Shown: positions 16,373 to 24,952 of the stretch, piece by piece
Layout of the letters: every line of letters begins with the position of its first letter
Position numbering within the stretch: the first letter of the stretch is position 1
Assembly (NCBI GenBank): GCA_028819495.1
Contig: JAPPLI010000176.1
Span: 1-52,134, forward strand
Direction: 5' to 3'
DNA length: 52,134 bases
From: Gammaproteobacteria bacterium
Lineage (GTDB): Bacteria > Pseudomonadota > Gammaproteobacteria > Eutrophobiales > Eutrophobiaceae
Position numbers and translations under genes: made by a program
The notes under the pieces: generated by a model
What the model was told of the DNA's origin: nothing
Databases searched by the model: none
What the model saw: only the letters and a program-made list of their open reading frames with translations

Positions 16373-17491
16373 ATGCAACAGTTTCTATTCGGACATAGCG
16401 GCGACCAGCAGCCCAGGCAACTGGTAAAAGACTGCCTGGACCAGGTCGGCCAGGTGCCTGACGGGGCGAACTTCGGTTTTCTCTACGCCACCTACACACT
16501 CATCCCGAAACTCGGCATCATCCTGGACACGCTCAGGCAGCGCACCGGCATCACGCACTGGTGCGGCAGTGTAGGTCTGGGCGTGAGCGCCACCGGCAAG
16601 GAGTATTACGACCAGCCGGCCCTGGCCGTCATGATCGCGGAATTTCCCGAAGCGGCATTCAGGCCCCTGCCCATACAGACCGGGGACATCAACGAATTCA
16701 TCACCGGCGCCGGTGACTGGCTGAAAAATGACGAATTCTATTTCGGCATCCTCCACTGCGACCCGGGCAATATGCAGGTCCCGTCCCTGATCTCGGCGCT
16801 GGCGCAGAACATACCCAATGCTTTTTTCGTGGGCGGATTGAGTTCCTCCGCAGACGTGAACGTGCAGGTGGCCGACGCAGTAGTCTCCGGCGGCATCTCC
16901 GGCGTGCTGTTCTCCAGCGACGTGCCCGTGGCGACGGGACATACCCAGGGCTGCACGCCTTTTTCATCCAGGCACGTCATCACCGCCTGTCAGCGCAATA
17001 TCATCATCGAACTGGATAACCGGCCCGCCCTGGATGTATTCATGGAAGACGTGGGTGAAGTGATAGCCAGGGACCTGCAACGCGTTGCGGGCTATATTTT
17101 CGCAGGATTTCCGATCCCCGGATCTGATACCAGCGATTACATGGTGCGCAACCTGGTCGGCATCGACGAGGGTAACCGCCTCATTGCCGTAGGCCACATG
17201 CTGACGGAGGGCAGCGAAATCATGTTCTGCCGCCGTGACGGCAACACGGCCAGGCAGGATATGCAGCGCATGCTGGCCGATATCAAGGGCAGGATGCCTG
17301 CCCAGCCCCGCGGCGCAGTCTATTATTCCTGCACCGGACGCGGGCGCTACCAGTTCGGTCCCGACTCGGAAGAGTTGAACATGATCCGTGATGAACTGGG
17401 CGACCTGCCGCTGGTCGGGTTTTTCGCCAACGGGGAGATTTTTCACAACAGGTTGTACGGGTATACGGGTGTGTTGACGGTTTTCTGCTGA
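16373..17491 (+). CDS. FIST N- and C-domain sensory protein
   Basis: 372 residues without signal peptide. The FIST_N domain (about 30-210, with GITHWCGSVGLGVSATG and FFVGGLSSSAD) is followed by FIST_C (about 215-360, with GAVYYSCTGRGRYQFG and LVGFFANGEI, each a conserved end block). FIST proteins are predicted small-ligand (amino-acid) sensors, usually fused or adjacent to signalling domains; here it stands alone. It begins one base after the cytochrome stop and is probably in the SorAB-like transcription unit. Its role with the molybdoenzyme is unknown. Confidence 0.85.
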   Translation: MQQFLFGHSGDQQPRQLVKDCLDQVGQVPDGANFGFLYATYTLIPKLGIILDTLRQRTGITHWCGSVGLGVSATGKEYYDQPALAVMIAEFPEAAFRPLPIQTGDINEFITGAGDWLKNDEFYFGILHCDPGNMQVPSLISALAQNIPNAFFVGGLSSSADVNVQVADAVVSGGISGVLFSSDVPVATGHTQGCTPFSSRHVITACQRNIIIELDNRPALDVFMEDVGEVIARDLQRVAGYIFAGFPIPGSDTSDYMVRNLVGIDEGNRLIAVGHMLTEGSEIMFCRRDGNTARQDMQRMLADIKGRMPAQPRGAVYYSCTGRGRYQFGPDSEELNMIRDELGDLPLVGFFANGEIFHNRLYGYTGVLTVFC

Positions 17492-17551
17492 TAAGAAAAT
17501 TGACTTGATTATTCAAATTATCATGATGGGTTGAAGCTAATGAGGCCCCCG

Positions 17552-19330
17552 TTAGCGTGTAGTCTTTGTGAGGACGAGCTTCTTTATTTTTTTCAAGCGA
17601 TAATCAAGTTGCCCTCTTGTCATTCCAAGTGTAGCAGCAGCAGATGAGATATTCCCCCCAGCCTTATCTACAGCTACTTTAATTAACGCGTTTTCAAAAT
17701 TTAGTAGCGGAGTACTTTCTTCTACCTCTAACGCGCTACGAGCGAGTTCGTCCCAGTTTATGTCGTGGAATGATGAGCTGGATAATTTCCCTTGCCGGTT
17801 AACGGAAAAGATATCTTCCGGAAGATGTTCGCCGCTGGTAAATAAATGATTTGTGTGAATAAGTCCATCGTTTTCGACCAAGATGACTGCACGCTCTATC
17901 ATATTTTCCAGTTCCCGGATGTTACCCGGCCATGAGTAACTGAGCAGTGCTTCAACAGCTTCTTCGGTGAAACCGGCTGGAGATTTATTATGTCTTGAAG
18001 AATATTTCTTCAGGAATTCCGTCATTAATTGAGGAATATCTTCGAGTCGACTGCGCAAGGGCGGAATGTGAATTGGAAAAATATTCAGCCTGTAAAAAAG
18101 ATCTTCCCGAAATCGCCTGTTATCAACTTCATCACGCAGGTCGACATTAGTCGCAGCAATAACGCGCACGTCGACTTTCGTTGTACTTGTGCTTCCGAGT
18201 CGCTCGACTTCACCATCCTGCAATATTCGTAACAATTTACCCTGTGCAGGCAGTGTAAGTGAGGTGATTTCATCCAGAAATAAGGTGCCGCCATCTGCCC
18301 GTTCAAATCGTCCGGGTCTTGATTCAGTCGCGCCGGTATATGCGCCACGCTCTACGCCAAATAATTCAGACTCGAGAAGGTCGTCAGGAATAGCCGCGCA
18401 ATTAACAGCGATAATGGGTTTTTCGGAGCGGTCACTCAAGGAGTGAAGAGCTTGCGCAAAAACCTCCTTGCCTACTCCTGTACGACCAATGAATAAAACA
18501 GTGGCGTTGGTTTTAGCCACTTTCCTGACCTTTTGCATTACCACTTTGAATCCTGGCGAAGCACCGGAGTCCTGCTTGATGCTATCAGTTTCAAGGGCCA
18601 ATAGATCTTTATTGCTCTGCCATTTTTGCAGTGTCGGTCCGCTTGTCTTTTTGGGTATGTAGTGCAGAAAGTCAGGATGATTATAATACTTGACATCTGT
18701 TTCAGCGTTTTCATATTCATCGAGCGGTTTACCTATTAACCGGCAGCGTGAATGTCCGATTGCACGGCATTCCACTTCCCGAAACAGAACAGGTTTACGC
18801 ATGATCCAGCTGAAAAAGCCACTGGCATGTCCGGCAATAAACCAGCAGGCCGGAGCATCACCAACACCGTAATTATTAATGAATGCATCGGCTTCAACAC
18901 TGCCTATGGCCTCAGCTTCTATGTTTATAATCCCTCCTTCTATATCCACTTTAAACGCCAGGGGATCAACCATCCCTATGCCTTTCAGGGCAAGTAATTG
19001 AGGGCCTGCAGCGATTAACGAATGCAAGTTTCCACCACGAAGTTTCTGGGACCGCATGGCGTCAATTTGCCCCATTTCATAGCCTTCAGTTGTATACACT
19101 TTACGAGCATCATCGTGCCCCAGGGACTCGATCAGTTTGACGCGAAGGGATTCATAAATGGATACCGGAAGCACCATTACTTTTTGATCGTTTTGCCAAA
19201 CACTCCCGGTAGAAGCTTCAAAACGAAGATGTCGTGAAATATCCTCGATATCCGGGTAGCCTTCATCGTATCTTAAACCGTCCTGTCCAAGTTTGTATAA
19301 ATTGGGGACTTTGTTTCGTTTGTTCGACAT
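17552..19330 (-). CDS. Sigma-54-dependent activator, XylR/DmpR type (V4R domain)
   Basis: 592 residues from ATG 19330, chosen because AGGA precedes it; an upstream ATG at 19411 would add 27 residues without homology-like sequence. The N-terminal XylR_N region and V4R domain (about 30-200, ending VECRAIGHSRCRLIGKP) form the aromatic-effector sensor of XylR/DmpR/MopR. The central AAA+ domain has Walker A IGRTGVGKE, GAYTGA (the sigma-54 contact loop, normally GAFTGA) and GTLFLDEI. The Fis-type helix-turn-helix is at the C-terminus (AAATLGMTRGQLDYRLKK). Family members derepress ATPase activity when a phenolic or aromatic compound binds. It is divergent from an operon that starts with a sigma-54 promoter and is the obvious regulator of the whole island. 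Confidence 0.93.
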   Translation of the reverse strand: MSNKRNKVPNLYKLGQDGLRYDEGYPDIEDISRHLRFEASTGSVWQNDQKVMVLPVSIYESLRVKLIESLGHDDARKVYTTEGYEMGQIDAMRSQKLRGGNLHSLIAAGPQLLALKGIGMVDPLAFKVDIEGGIINIEAEAIGSVEADAFINNYGVGDAPACWFIAGHASGFFSWIMRKPVLFREVECRAIGHSRCRLIGKPLDEYENAETDVKYYNHPDFLHYIPKKTSGPTLQKWQSNKDLLALETDSIKQDSGASPGFKVVMQKVRKVAKTNATVLFIGRTGVGKEVFAQALHSLSDRSEKPIIAVNCAAIPDDLLESELFGVERGAYTGATESRPGRFERADGGTLFLDEITSLTLPAQGKLLRILQDGEVERLGSTSTTKVDVRVIAATNVDLRDEVDNRRFREDLFYRLNIFPIHIPPLRSRLEDIPQLMTEFLKKYSSRHNKSPAGFTEEAVEALLSYSWPGNIRELENMIERAVILVENDGLIHTNHLFTSGEHLPEDIFSVNRQGKLSSSSFHDINWDELARSALEVEESTPLLNFENALIKVAVDKAGGNISSAAATLGMTRGQLDYRLKKIKKLVLTKTTR

Positions 19331-19482
19331 AAGAGGGTTTTCCTGGCTCAATGTTTTTGAGTGCAATCGCGAAATTATTGCATTTTTATTATCAATAATA
19401 GTATTTTGCAAAGAATTTTGAATTTTGTCTCCTGCTCATTGCTTGAATCGGAGGTCAAAATACAAAAATTTTTTTAACTCAC

Positions 19483-19507
19483 TATTGTTTCATTAAATTA
19501 AACAATA
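19483..19507. promoter_or_regulatory. Candidate upstream activating site for the sigma-54 activator
   Basis: A near-perfect 25-base palindrome: half-sites TATTGTTT and AAACAATA around an AT-rich centre with one mismatched pair. It lies about 83 bases upstream of the expected start of the sigma-54 promoter at 19552 and in the regulator's own upstream region. Position and symmetry suit a dimeric enhancer-binding protein. The sequence differs from the known XylR/DmpR site, so the role is inferred. Confidence 0.45.
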
Positions 19508-19551
19508 AGTTAAAGCTACCAGCATTTCTTTCCTGAAAGCTGTTTGTTATT

Positions 19552-19567
19552 TGGCATAGTTGTTGCG
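19552..19567 (+). promoter_or_regulatory. Sigma-54 (RpoN) promoter, -24/-12
   Basis: TGGCAT, five bases, TTGC, G matches the RpoN consensus TGGCAC-N5-TTGCW with the exact 10-base distance between the GG and GC dinucleotides. It is about 60 bases before the DUF1329 gene and divergent from the sigma-54 activator gene. Confidence 0.85.
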
Positions 19568-19625
19568 TCCCCCATTTAAGCCACCAGATGCTATCGCACG
19601 GCGTTAAATCATGGGGAAGTTCTTT

Positions 19626-20936
19626 ATGTTAAATATTGTTAAATGCCTTTATTCAGCTTTTGCTGCTTTGTTAATTTGTGTCTGTGCACAAGCCGATCCA
19701 TTCGATGAATCATTCTTTCCCTACAAGGACGGGGCGCCAACCTATCCTGGATTAGAAATTGGAATGACTATTGATCAGAGCAACGTAGATCAATTCGAAG
19801 AGATTCTGGCGCCCGGGGAGTTCAATTTTGTAAAGGATGGCTCGAACAAGATAAAAGTCGCAGAAACCGTAGCATTTCCATTGTGGAAAGGTTATATCGA
19901 AGCAAGTCGCAAGAATATCGGGACTATCACACTGACTGACAAAGGATTGCTGAGTGACAACTGGCAGGCTGGACGGGCCTTCCCACATCCACCGGATCCA
20001 AATGACCCGCAGGCAGGTCTTAAGCTTATCTGGAACTTTCAACGCGGATTCAACGCGGGTGATAGCGAGACCATCAATCCTTTCTGGTGGAGCTATAAGA
20101 GTGCCGTAACTGGTAAGGTTGAGCGTGTCCTGAAATGGGACTGGCATTTTCTCAACAGGATGAATCGCACCCAGTTTGCTCCCCTTGGGAACATGCCGGA
20201 CAATCCATCCAATGTCTTCCGTAGTACTTACAGCAGAGTGCTCGAACCATTTGATCTCAGGAATACACAACTTCTGATCCACCGCTATCAGGACGATTTG
20301 CATCGAGATGATATCTGGCTTTATCTTGGTTTTCAGCGCCGTGTGCGGCGGCTTGCCGGCGGCCAGGTCACTGATGCCTTTCTGGGGACGGACATCATGA
20401 TTGAAGACTTCGAAGGATATAATGGCCGCGTTTCGGACTACACATGGGAATATTCGGGATCCAAACTCCTGCTCACTCCATTCCTGGTCCGCACGCCTGA
20501 ACTTGACCTCGAGCCCGAGGCTCCCGGAACACCCGACGGTTTCAAGTTTATTAAATTTGGCGGCAAGGGGGGATGTTTCCCGCAAGTCCCGTGGATGCTA
20601 CGCCTGGTTGATATCGTAGTGGGCAAGCCGAAGGATCAAAGTCATCCCTTGTCCCGTCGCGTCATCTATCTCGACCGTGAGACCGCTGTCATGGCGCAGC
20701 TTCACAATTATGATCGTAACGGGGCTCTCTGGAAGACATTTAACATTTGTAAAACTTACGCAGATTCTCATCACCCGAAGAACCATGGTTCGGGTGTGCC
20801 GATCGAGGACTGCGCGGTTTTGCACGATGTACAGGCTCAACACTGCACCGCTTTGCAGTTTCGCGCCATAATCAATGCCGAGGAAAACCCGCAATCACTG
20901 TTTTCAGTACAGAATCTTCGTAAAAGTGGGCGATAG
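19626..20936 (+). CDS. DUF1329 family exported protein
   Basis: 436 residues with a signal peptide (MLNIVKCLYSAFAALLICVCAQA). The DUF1329 body includes YPGLEIGMTIDQSNVDQFEEIL near the start and DWHFLNRMNRTQFAPLG in the middle (given in parts). The family has a LolA/LolB-like lipoprotein-carrier fold and is often found with hydrocarbon, steroid and aromatic catabolic genes in proteobacteria. A role in moving hydrophobic substrates across the envelope is usually proposed but unproven. The start is placed at ATG 19626 with GGGGAAG seven bases before; ATG 19611 is an alternative adding five residues. It is the first gene after a sigma-54 promoter. Confidence 0.85.
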   Translation: MLNIVKCLYSAFAALLICVCAQADPFDESFFPYKDGAPTYPGLEIGMTIDQSNVDQFEEILAPGEFNFVKDGSNKIKVAETVAFPLWKGYIEASRKNIGTITLTDKGLLSDNWQAGRAFPHPPDPNDPQAGLKLIWNFQRGFNAGDSETINPFWWSYKSAVTGKVERVLKWDWHFLNRMNRTQFAPLGNMPDNPSNVFRSTYSRVLEPFDLRNTQLLIHRYQDDLHRDDIWLYLGFQRRVRRLAGGQVTDAFLGTDIMIEDFEGYNGRVSDYTWEYSGSKLLLTPFLVRTPELDLEPEAPGTPDGFKFIKFGGKGGCFPQVPWMLRLVDIVVGKPKDQSHPLSRRVIYLDRETAVMAQLHNYDRNGALWKTFNICKTYADSHHPKNHGSGVPIEDCAVLHDVQAQHCTALQFRAIINAEENPQSLFSVQNLRKSGR

Positions 20937-20966
20937 TTTTCCTTTATCCATTCGTGGGGGTGCAAT

Positions 20967-22721
20967 ATGAAACAGATTTTAGAAAATGAATACGACATAA
21001 TTATGCTGGGTTCCGGTCTGCCTGGAGTTATTCTTGCCGGTATTATCGCAAGAATGGGGCTGAAAATTCTTATCATTGAAAAAGGCAGTCATCCGCGCTT
21101 TGCTGTTGGTGAAGCTATGTTGCCACAGTCAACCATGTGGATGGATATGTTGGGTGAGCGTTTCGATTATCCTGAAATTCAGGACATTATCAGTGTTGAA
21201 ACTATCCAAAAGAAAATAGCAAAGACTTGCGGGCATAAGCGCAGTATCAGTTTTCTGTATCACGAGGAAGGTAAAAAACAGGATCAAAAAAATCAATCTC
21301 ACCAGATTGTCGCACCGGAAACTCCTTTCAGTTCCGAATCCCATTTCGTTCGTGCTGATATAGACCATCATATGCTGAAGAACGCCATCAAGGCCGGCGC
21401 CGGCTATATCGATAACACGACCGTCGCAGATTTTGATTGTAAAGAAAATGACGTGACGGTAACTACAGAGAAAGGTGATAAGTTCCGCAGCAAGTTATTG
21501 CTGGATGGGTCCGGATTCAGGTCTCCCCTGGCCGAACGCTTCGGACTGCGTAAAGATAAAGCAGAGATTCGCTCAACCTCGCGGACTATCTTTACACATG
21601 TCGAGGGATTAAAAAATTACGATAAATTGGATGGCGTTCAACGGCCATTTGAACGTTATGGCTATCATGATGGTACGGTTCACCACATTTTTAAAGGTGG
21701 CTGGTTTTGGGTGATCCCCTTTGATAATGCTCCCGGCTCTGAAAATAAGCTTGCAAGCGTTGGATTGTCGCTGGACACTAAAATTTATCCCCTGGATGAC
21801 GACATTACACCTGAGGATGAATTCTGGTCATTTGCAAATAAATTTCCAACCGTAAAAGATCATTTTGAAAATATTACCGCGGTCCGTCCCTGGGTTCGTA
21901 CGCGTCGTCTGCAATATGCATCTAAAAAATCAGCCGGCCCCGGCTACTGTCTTTTAAGCCATGCTGCCGGATTTGGGGACGCGATTATGTCCCGGGGCAT
22001 GATCAATTCCTTCGAGTCCACTTATTACATTAGCAGGGCCATTGAAAAAGCGGTTAAGGCAGGGAACTTCAACTACGAGCATTTTGAATCATTGAATCCA
22101 ATGCACGAAGCTCAAATGGACATTACTGACCGCCTGGTAAAAACTTATTACGATTCAACCCGGGATTTCAGATTATGGAACGCGTGGTTTAATTTGTGGT
22201 TTGGCGGCAAGATTCTCGGAGATGTGTACTTCATCGGGGCGACTGTTAAAGCGAAGCAAGGTAACTTTGAATTTTTAGATCGCTGTGATCAGTTTGTTCG
22301 AGCTGATGCTTCAGCACCGTACGCCCCTTATCTCGAGGAGTTGGTCGGACTGGTTGAGTCAACTCAGGCAGCGGTCAAGGCGGGTGAAATGTCTATTCAG
22401 GAAGCGGCAGATGCCGTGTGTGACCAGGTAAAAAAGGCTGAGTGGCTTCCGCACGATACCTATCATTGGGGCGGGCCTGCAGGAAACTGTGACTTTGATG
22501 AAGAAGTTTTCAGGCAATTGTGTATTGATTGGGGCCAGAACTCCGCCCCTGATTATATGCGGGACAAGGTCTTTAACTATACGGCTCCCTGGATCCCCGA
22601 TAATGACGCGGCTATGGAGGAATTCAAAAGGATTAAGGCATATCAAATGGAAAGAGCGGAAAGACTGGCCAAGAAGGGCGTTGTTGTTCCTGAAATGGTG
22701 GATCCAACTGCGGCGATGTAA
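20967..22721 (+). CDS. Flavin-dependent halogenase-like FAD monooxygenase
   Basis: 584 residues. The N-terminal FAD motif is GSGLPGVILAGIIARMG (about 12-28), followed by VGEAMLPQS, which corresponds to the VGEATIP region of the tryptophan-halogenase group. Crucially GGWFWVIPF (about 248-256) contains the W-x-W-x-I-P motif seen in flavin-dependent halogenases and used to tell them from monooxygenases. The C-terminal 180 residues are not recognised. It follows DUF1329 by 30 bases with a strong GGGGGTG ribosome site. Either it halogenates an aromatic ring or it is a halogenase-derived hydroxylase or dehalogenase in a catabolic pathway. No flavin reductase gene is adjacent, though the Rieske and OYE genes lie in the same island. 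Confidence 0.8.
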   Translation: MKQILENEYDIIMLGSGLPGVILAGIIARMGLKILIIEKGSHPRFAVGEAMLPQSTMWMDMLGERFDYPEIQDIISVETIQKKIAKTCGHKRSISFLYHEEGKKQDQKNQSHQIVAPETPFSSESHFVRADIDHHMLKNAIKAGAGYIDNTTVADFDCKENDVTVTTEKGDKFRSKLLLDGSGFRSPLAERFGLRKDKAEIRSTSRTIFTHVEGLKNYDKLDGVQRPFERYGYHDGTVHHIFKGGWFWVIPFDNAPGSENKLASVGLSLDTKIYPLDDDITPEDEFWSFANKFPTVKDHFENITAVRPWVRTRRLQYASKKSAGPGYCLLSHAAGFGDAIMSRGMINSFESTYYISRAIEKAVKAGNFNYEHFESLNPMHEAQMDITDRLVKTYYDSTRDFRLWNAWFNLWFGGKILGDVYFIGATVKAKQGNFEFLDRCDQFVRADASAPYAPYLEELVGLVESTQAAVKAGEMSIQEAADAVCDQVKKAEWLPHDTYHWGGPAGNCDFDEEVFRQLCIDWGQNSAPDYMRDKVFNYTAPWIPDNDAAMEEFKRIKAYQMERAERLAKKGVVVPEMVDPTAAM

Positions 22722-22857
22722 GGCAAATATTGGAGAAGATGCGCATGCAATGTGTACTTGTGCAGTGACACCAACACTGTCGGAAATACCTTGAAATATT
22801 GTTGATGGTATTGCCTGTATTCATCGGTTGGCCGATTTGCTCAATTATGTATCGGCG

Positions 22858-24441
22858 TTATACATTGAATGCCGTTGTCTCCGGATAAAAATATGCCCAG
22901 ATCATCCAGAATGCTTCTGATACCAGGCCTTCGTAACGCTCCAGTTCACGGCCGTCATCGGTCATGCCGTATGGCGTGACCGGCCCCTCATAACCATCAC
23001 TGTAAAAGGCCATGACAGAGTCGAATTCGCTGAAATATATCACGCGAACCTCCCGGCCATCGACGGTCGTTTTGATATCCTTCTTTGAGACAATGTAGTC
23101 CTTTGTAAAAGCCTCCTGGTTGTTCTCACCACGCAGACCGTAAATCAGTTCTTTTGCCGGCAGGCGCCGGTCATCCCAATCAACAGTCGGGAAGGTGGCC
23201 TCTGTAGGATTGGCGTGTTGTTCGTTAACCAGTATATATATGATCCAGCGAACCCAGCTGTTCCACAAGTGTTCAATCGGATCTTCGGTAAAGTCGACAA
23301 TGGGATACCAGAATACTTTTCCATCGGGGAACAGCTTTTTATAGTTGCCGTAATTGATACGAAAAGAAGGTAACGACCTCATGGCTTTACCGCTGAATTC
23401 CGTCTTGCCGGAGAGTTGCTGGATGGGCTGATTGGTTTTTGTGTCAAACAGTACCAGGTTGTTTGCCAGTTGTGTGAACACCTTGAGGTTGACTTCCTGA
23501 CCATCAATTATTGGCTCGTAGGCAAGGCTGAGGTGAGTAAGGCCGCAGTGGGTCATGGCAACCTTCTGGCCGGCAATTTCAGTGCCCGTAGCATGTGTCT
23601 GGACAATGAAGGGATCAGGGTAGCCGACTGCTTCACCATCTATTTCGATGACGGTCAGTTCGGTTCGATCAAATAATACTTCATCAGTGACATCGAAGTG
23701 TACAAATTCAGCATCGTGCTGCTTCGTTTGAAACATCTGACCGGGTACGAACCAGGTTACGATATTGGCAACCATCAGGATGCTGAGAGCGATAACCCAT
23801 CCTTTTTGAATGACTTTTTCTCTATTCCAGATCCAGATGCTGAGCGCCAGGGCAGCAAAGGAAATCCAGAATATGGGCCAGCGCCAGAAGAATACCCACA
23901 TGGCCAGCCAACGTGGAGACTGAATCCACATCTGTGTCAGGTCTCCCATTTCAGCCATGCCGAGGAAGGCGCCCGTTTGGGCAATTAACATTCCTGTCCA
24001 GAACAATATTTTGCTACTTGTCCTTGTCTCCTCATCTTTATCTTTGAGGCTGGCTACAAACTTTTGACGGCTCTCTTGAATTGAAGGTTCGGTCCATAGC
24101 GAGTACACAGGCCACAGCAGGTAAACAAGCGGTAGCCAGAAGCAGATATACCAGGCAATACCGCTCATATAGGCGACAGTTGTTACCACAACTGCGGCTG
24201 CAAAAACGCTTAGCTGTTTGACTTTATTGCTTAGTTTGAAGTGAATGATTGCTAATGCAGCCCCAAAAAACAGAACGGCGAAGATTATGGATAACCGGGT
24301 CAATCCCTCTACGTAGTTATAGCCGTAGTCATGGGTCTTGTAGTAGTCATCCGGAGTGGGGCCTATATTGATAGCGTAAGCGAGAAAGGGCATCGCTATC
24401 AGCAAACCGACCAGGAAGGTTTTAAGAGGGAATTTGTTCAT
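22858..24441 (-). CDS. DUF3179 domain membrane protein (long form)
   Basis: 527 residues. About seven hydrophobic segments occupy the first 240 residues, including one near the N-terminus (LKTFLVGLLIAMPFLAYA). From about 250 a DUF3179 domain follows, with VAMTHCGLTHLSLAYEP and LKVFTQLANNLVLFDTKTNQ (in pieces). A conserved Cys sits in the THCGLTH segment. The function of DUF3179 is unknown. The gene is alone on the minus strand within the island, faces the other DUF3179 gene and has its own sigma-54 promoter. The two proteins share the DUF3179 part but differ in membrane part, so they may form a hetero-complex at the inner membrane facing the periplasm. Confidence 0.8.
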   Translation of the reverse strand: MNKFPLKTFLVGLLIAMPFLAYAINIGPTPDDYYKTHDYGYNYVEGLTRLSIIFAVLFFGAALAIIHFKLSNKVKQLSVFAAAVVVTTVAYMSGIAWYICFWLPLVYLLWPVYSLWTEPSIQESRQKFVASLKDKDEETRTSSKILFWTGMLIAQTGAFLGMAEMGDLTQMWIQSPRWLAMWVFFWRWPIFWISFAALALSIWIWNREKVIQKGWVIALSILMVANIVTWFVPGQMFQTKQHDAEFVHFDVTDEVLFDRTELTVIEIDGEAVGYPDPFIVQTHATGTEIAGQKVAMTHCGLTHLSLAYEPIIDGQEVNLKVFTQLANNLVLFDTKTNQPIQQLSGKTEFSGKAMRSLPSFRINYGNYKKLFPDGKVFWYPIVDFTEDPIEHLWNSWVRWIIYILVNEQHANPTEATFPTVDWDDRRLPAKELIYGLRGENNQEAFTKDYIVSKKDIKTTVDGREVRVIYFSEFDSVMAFYSDGYEGPVTPYGMTDDGRELERYEGLVSEAFWMIWAYFYPETTAFNV

Positions 24442-24523
24442 TATCTGTTGTCCTCAGATTAAATTTGGGTTGGCTGGTATTTATCTCGTTCAGATGGCGG
24501 TTTATTTCCAATGAAGATCATGG

Positions 24524-24539
24524 AGCAATATTTATGCCG
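24524..24539 (-). promoter_or_regulatory. Sigma-54 promoter for the long DUF3179 gene
   Basis: On the minus strand: CGGCAT, AAATA, TTGCT. GG and GC dinucleotides are 10 bases apart, as RpoN requires; the first base differs from the TGGCAC consensus. It lies about 83 bases before the gene start. Confidence 0.75.
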
Positions 24540-24889
24540 TTCAAAATCATATACGCCGGATTATATTTTAACTCATTGATATATAAGATTTAACAAGTGG
24601 AGCGCACTATACCTTTAAAGATAATCCGCGGTAAATTAATATGGGCGGCAGTAATGTAGTGCAAAAAAGTAAAACGAATCCCTTTGCATGGGGGCTATCA
24701 TGTAAAAATTTTTGCACTTGATGAAGGTGAAAACCAAAAAGTGCAGAATATTATAAATTATGATTTCGGCTTCTACGCCTCAACGAGGCTATCCTGATTT
24801 GTAACTGTTCAACGCTTACATCCATAATATAAAGGGTTATCGCTGATCTCCAGGGAATTTTTAGTGATATTTTTTGATAACTGAAAATA

Positions 24890-24905
24890 TGGCGTGAATG
24901 TTGCT
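24890..24905 (+). promoter_or_regulatory. Sigma-54 promoter for the nine-gene catabolic operon
   Basis: TGGCGTG, AATG, TTGCT matches the RpoN -24/-12 consensus well, with correct GG/GC spacing. The downstream gene begins at 24953, about 48 bases later. Confidence 0.85.
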
Positions 24906-24952
24906 CTGATATGTAATGAATAACATATTTAAACCAGGTGCAGAGAGCGAAT

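Larger units (their letters stand above)
24442..24952. other. Divergent regulatory region between the two DUF3179 genes
   Basis: About 510 AT-rich bases with no plausible gene. It holds two outward sigma-54 promoters (minus strand at 24524-24539, plus strand at 24890-24905). Three copies of an AGTGCA core lie between them: AGTGCAAAAAA at 24658, TTTTTGCACT (inverse) at 24709 and AAAAAGTGCA at 24736. The first two face each other about 40 bases apart. These are candidate enhancer sites for the sigma-54 activator or another regulator. Confidence 0.6.

Noticed and set aside
19752..20585. 277-codon minus-strand frame opposite the DUF1329 gene
   Set aside because: The plus strand has a signal peptide, ribosome site, sigma-54 promoter and family blocks; the reverse frame has none.
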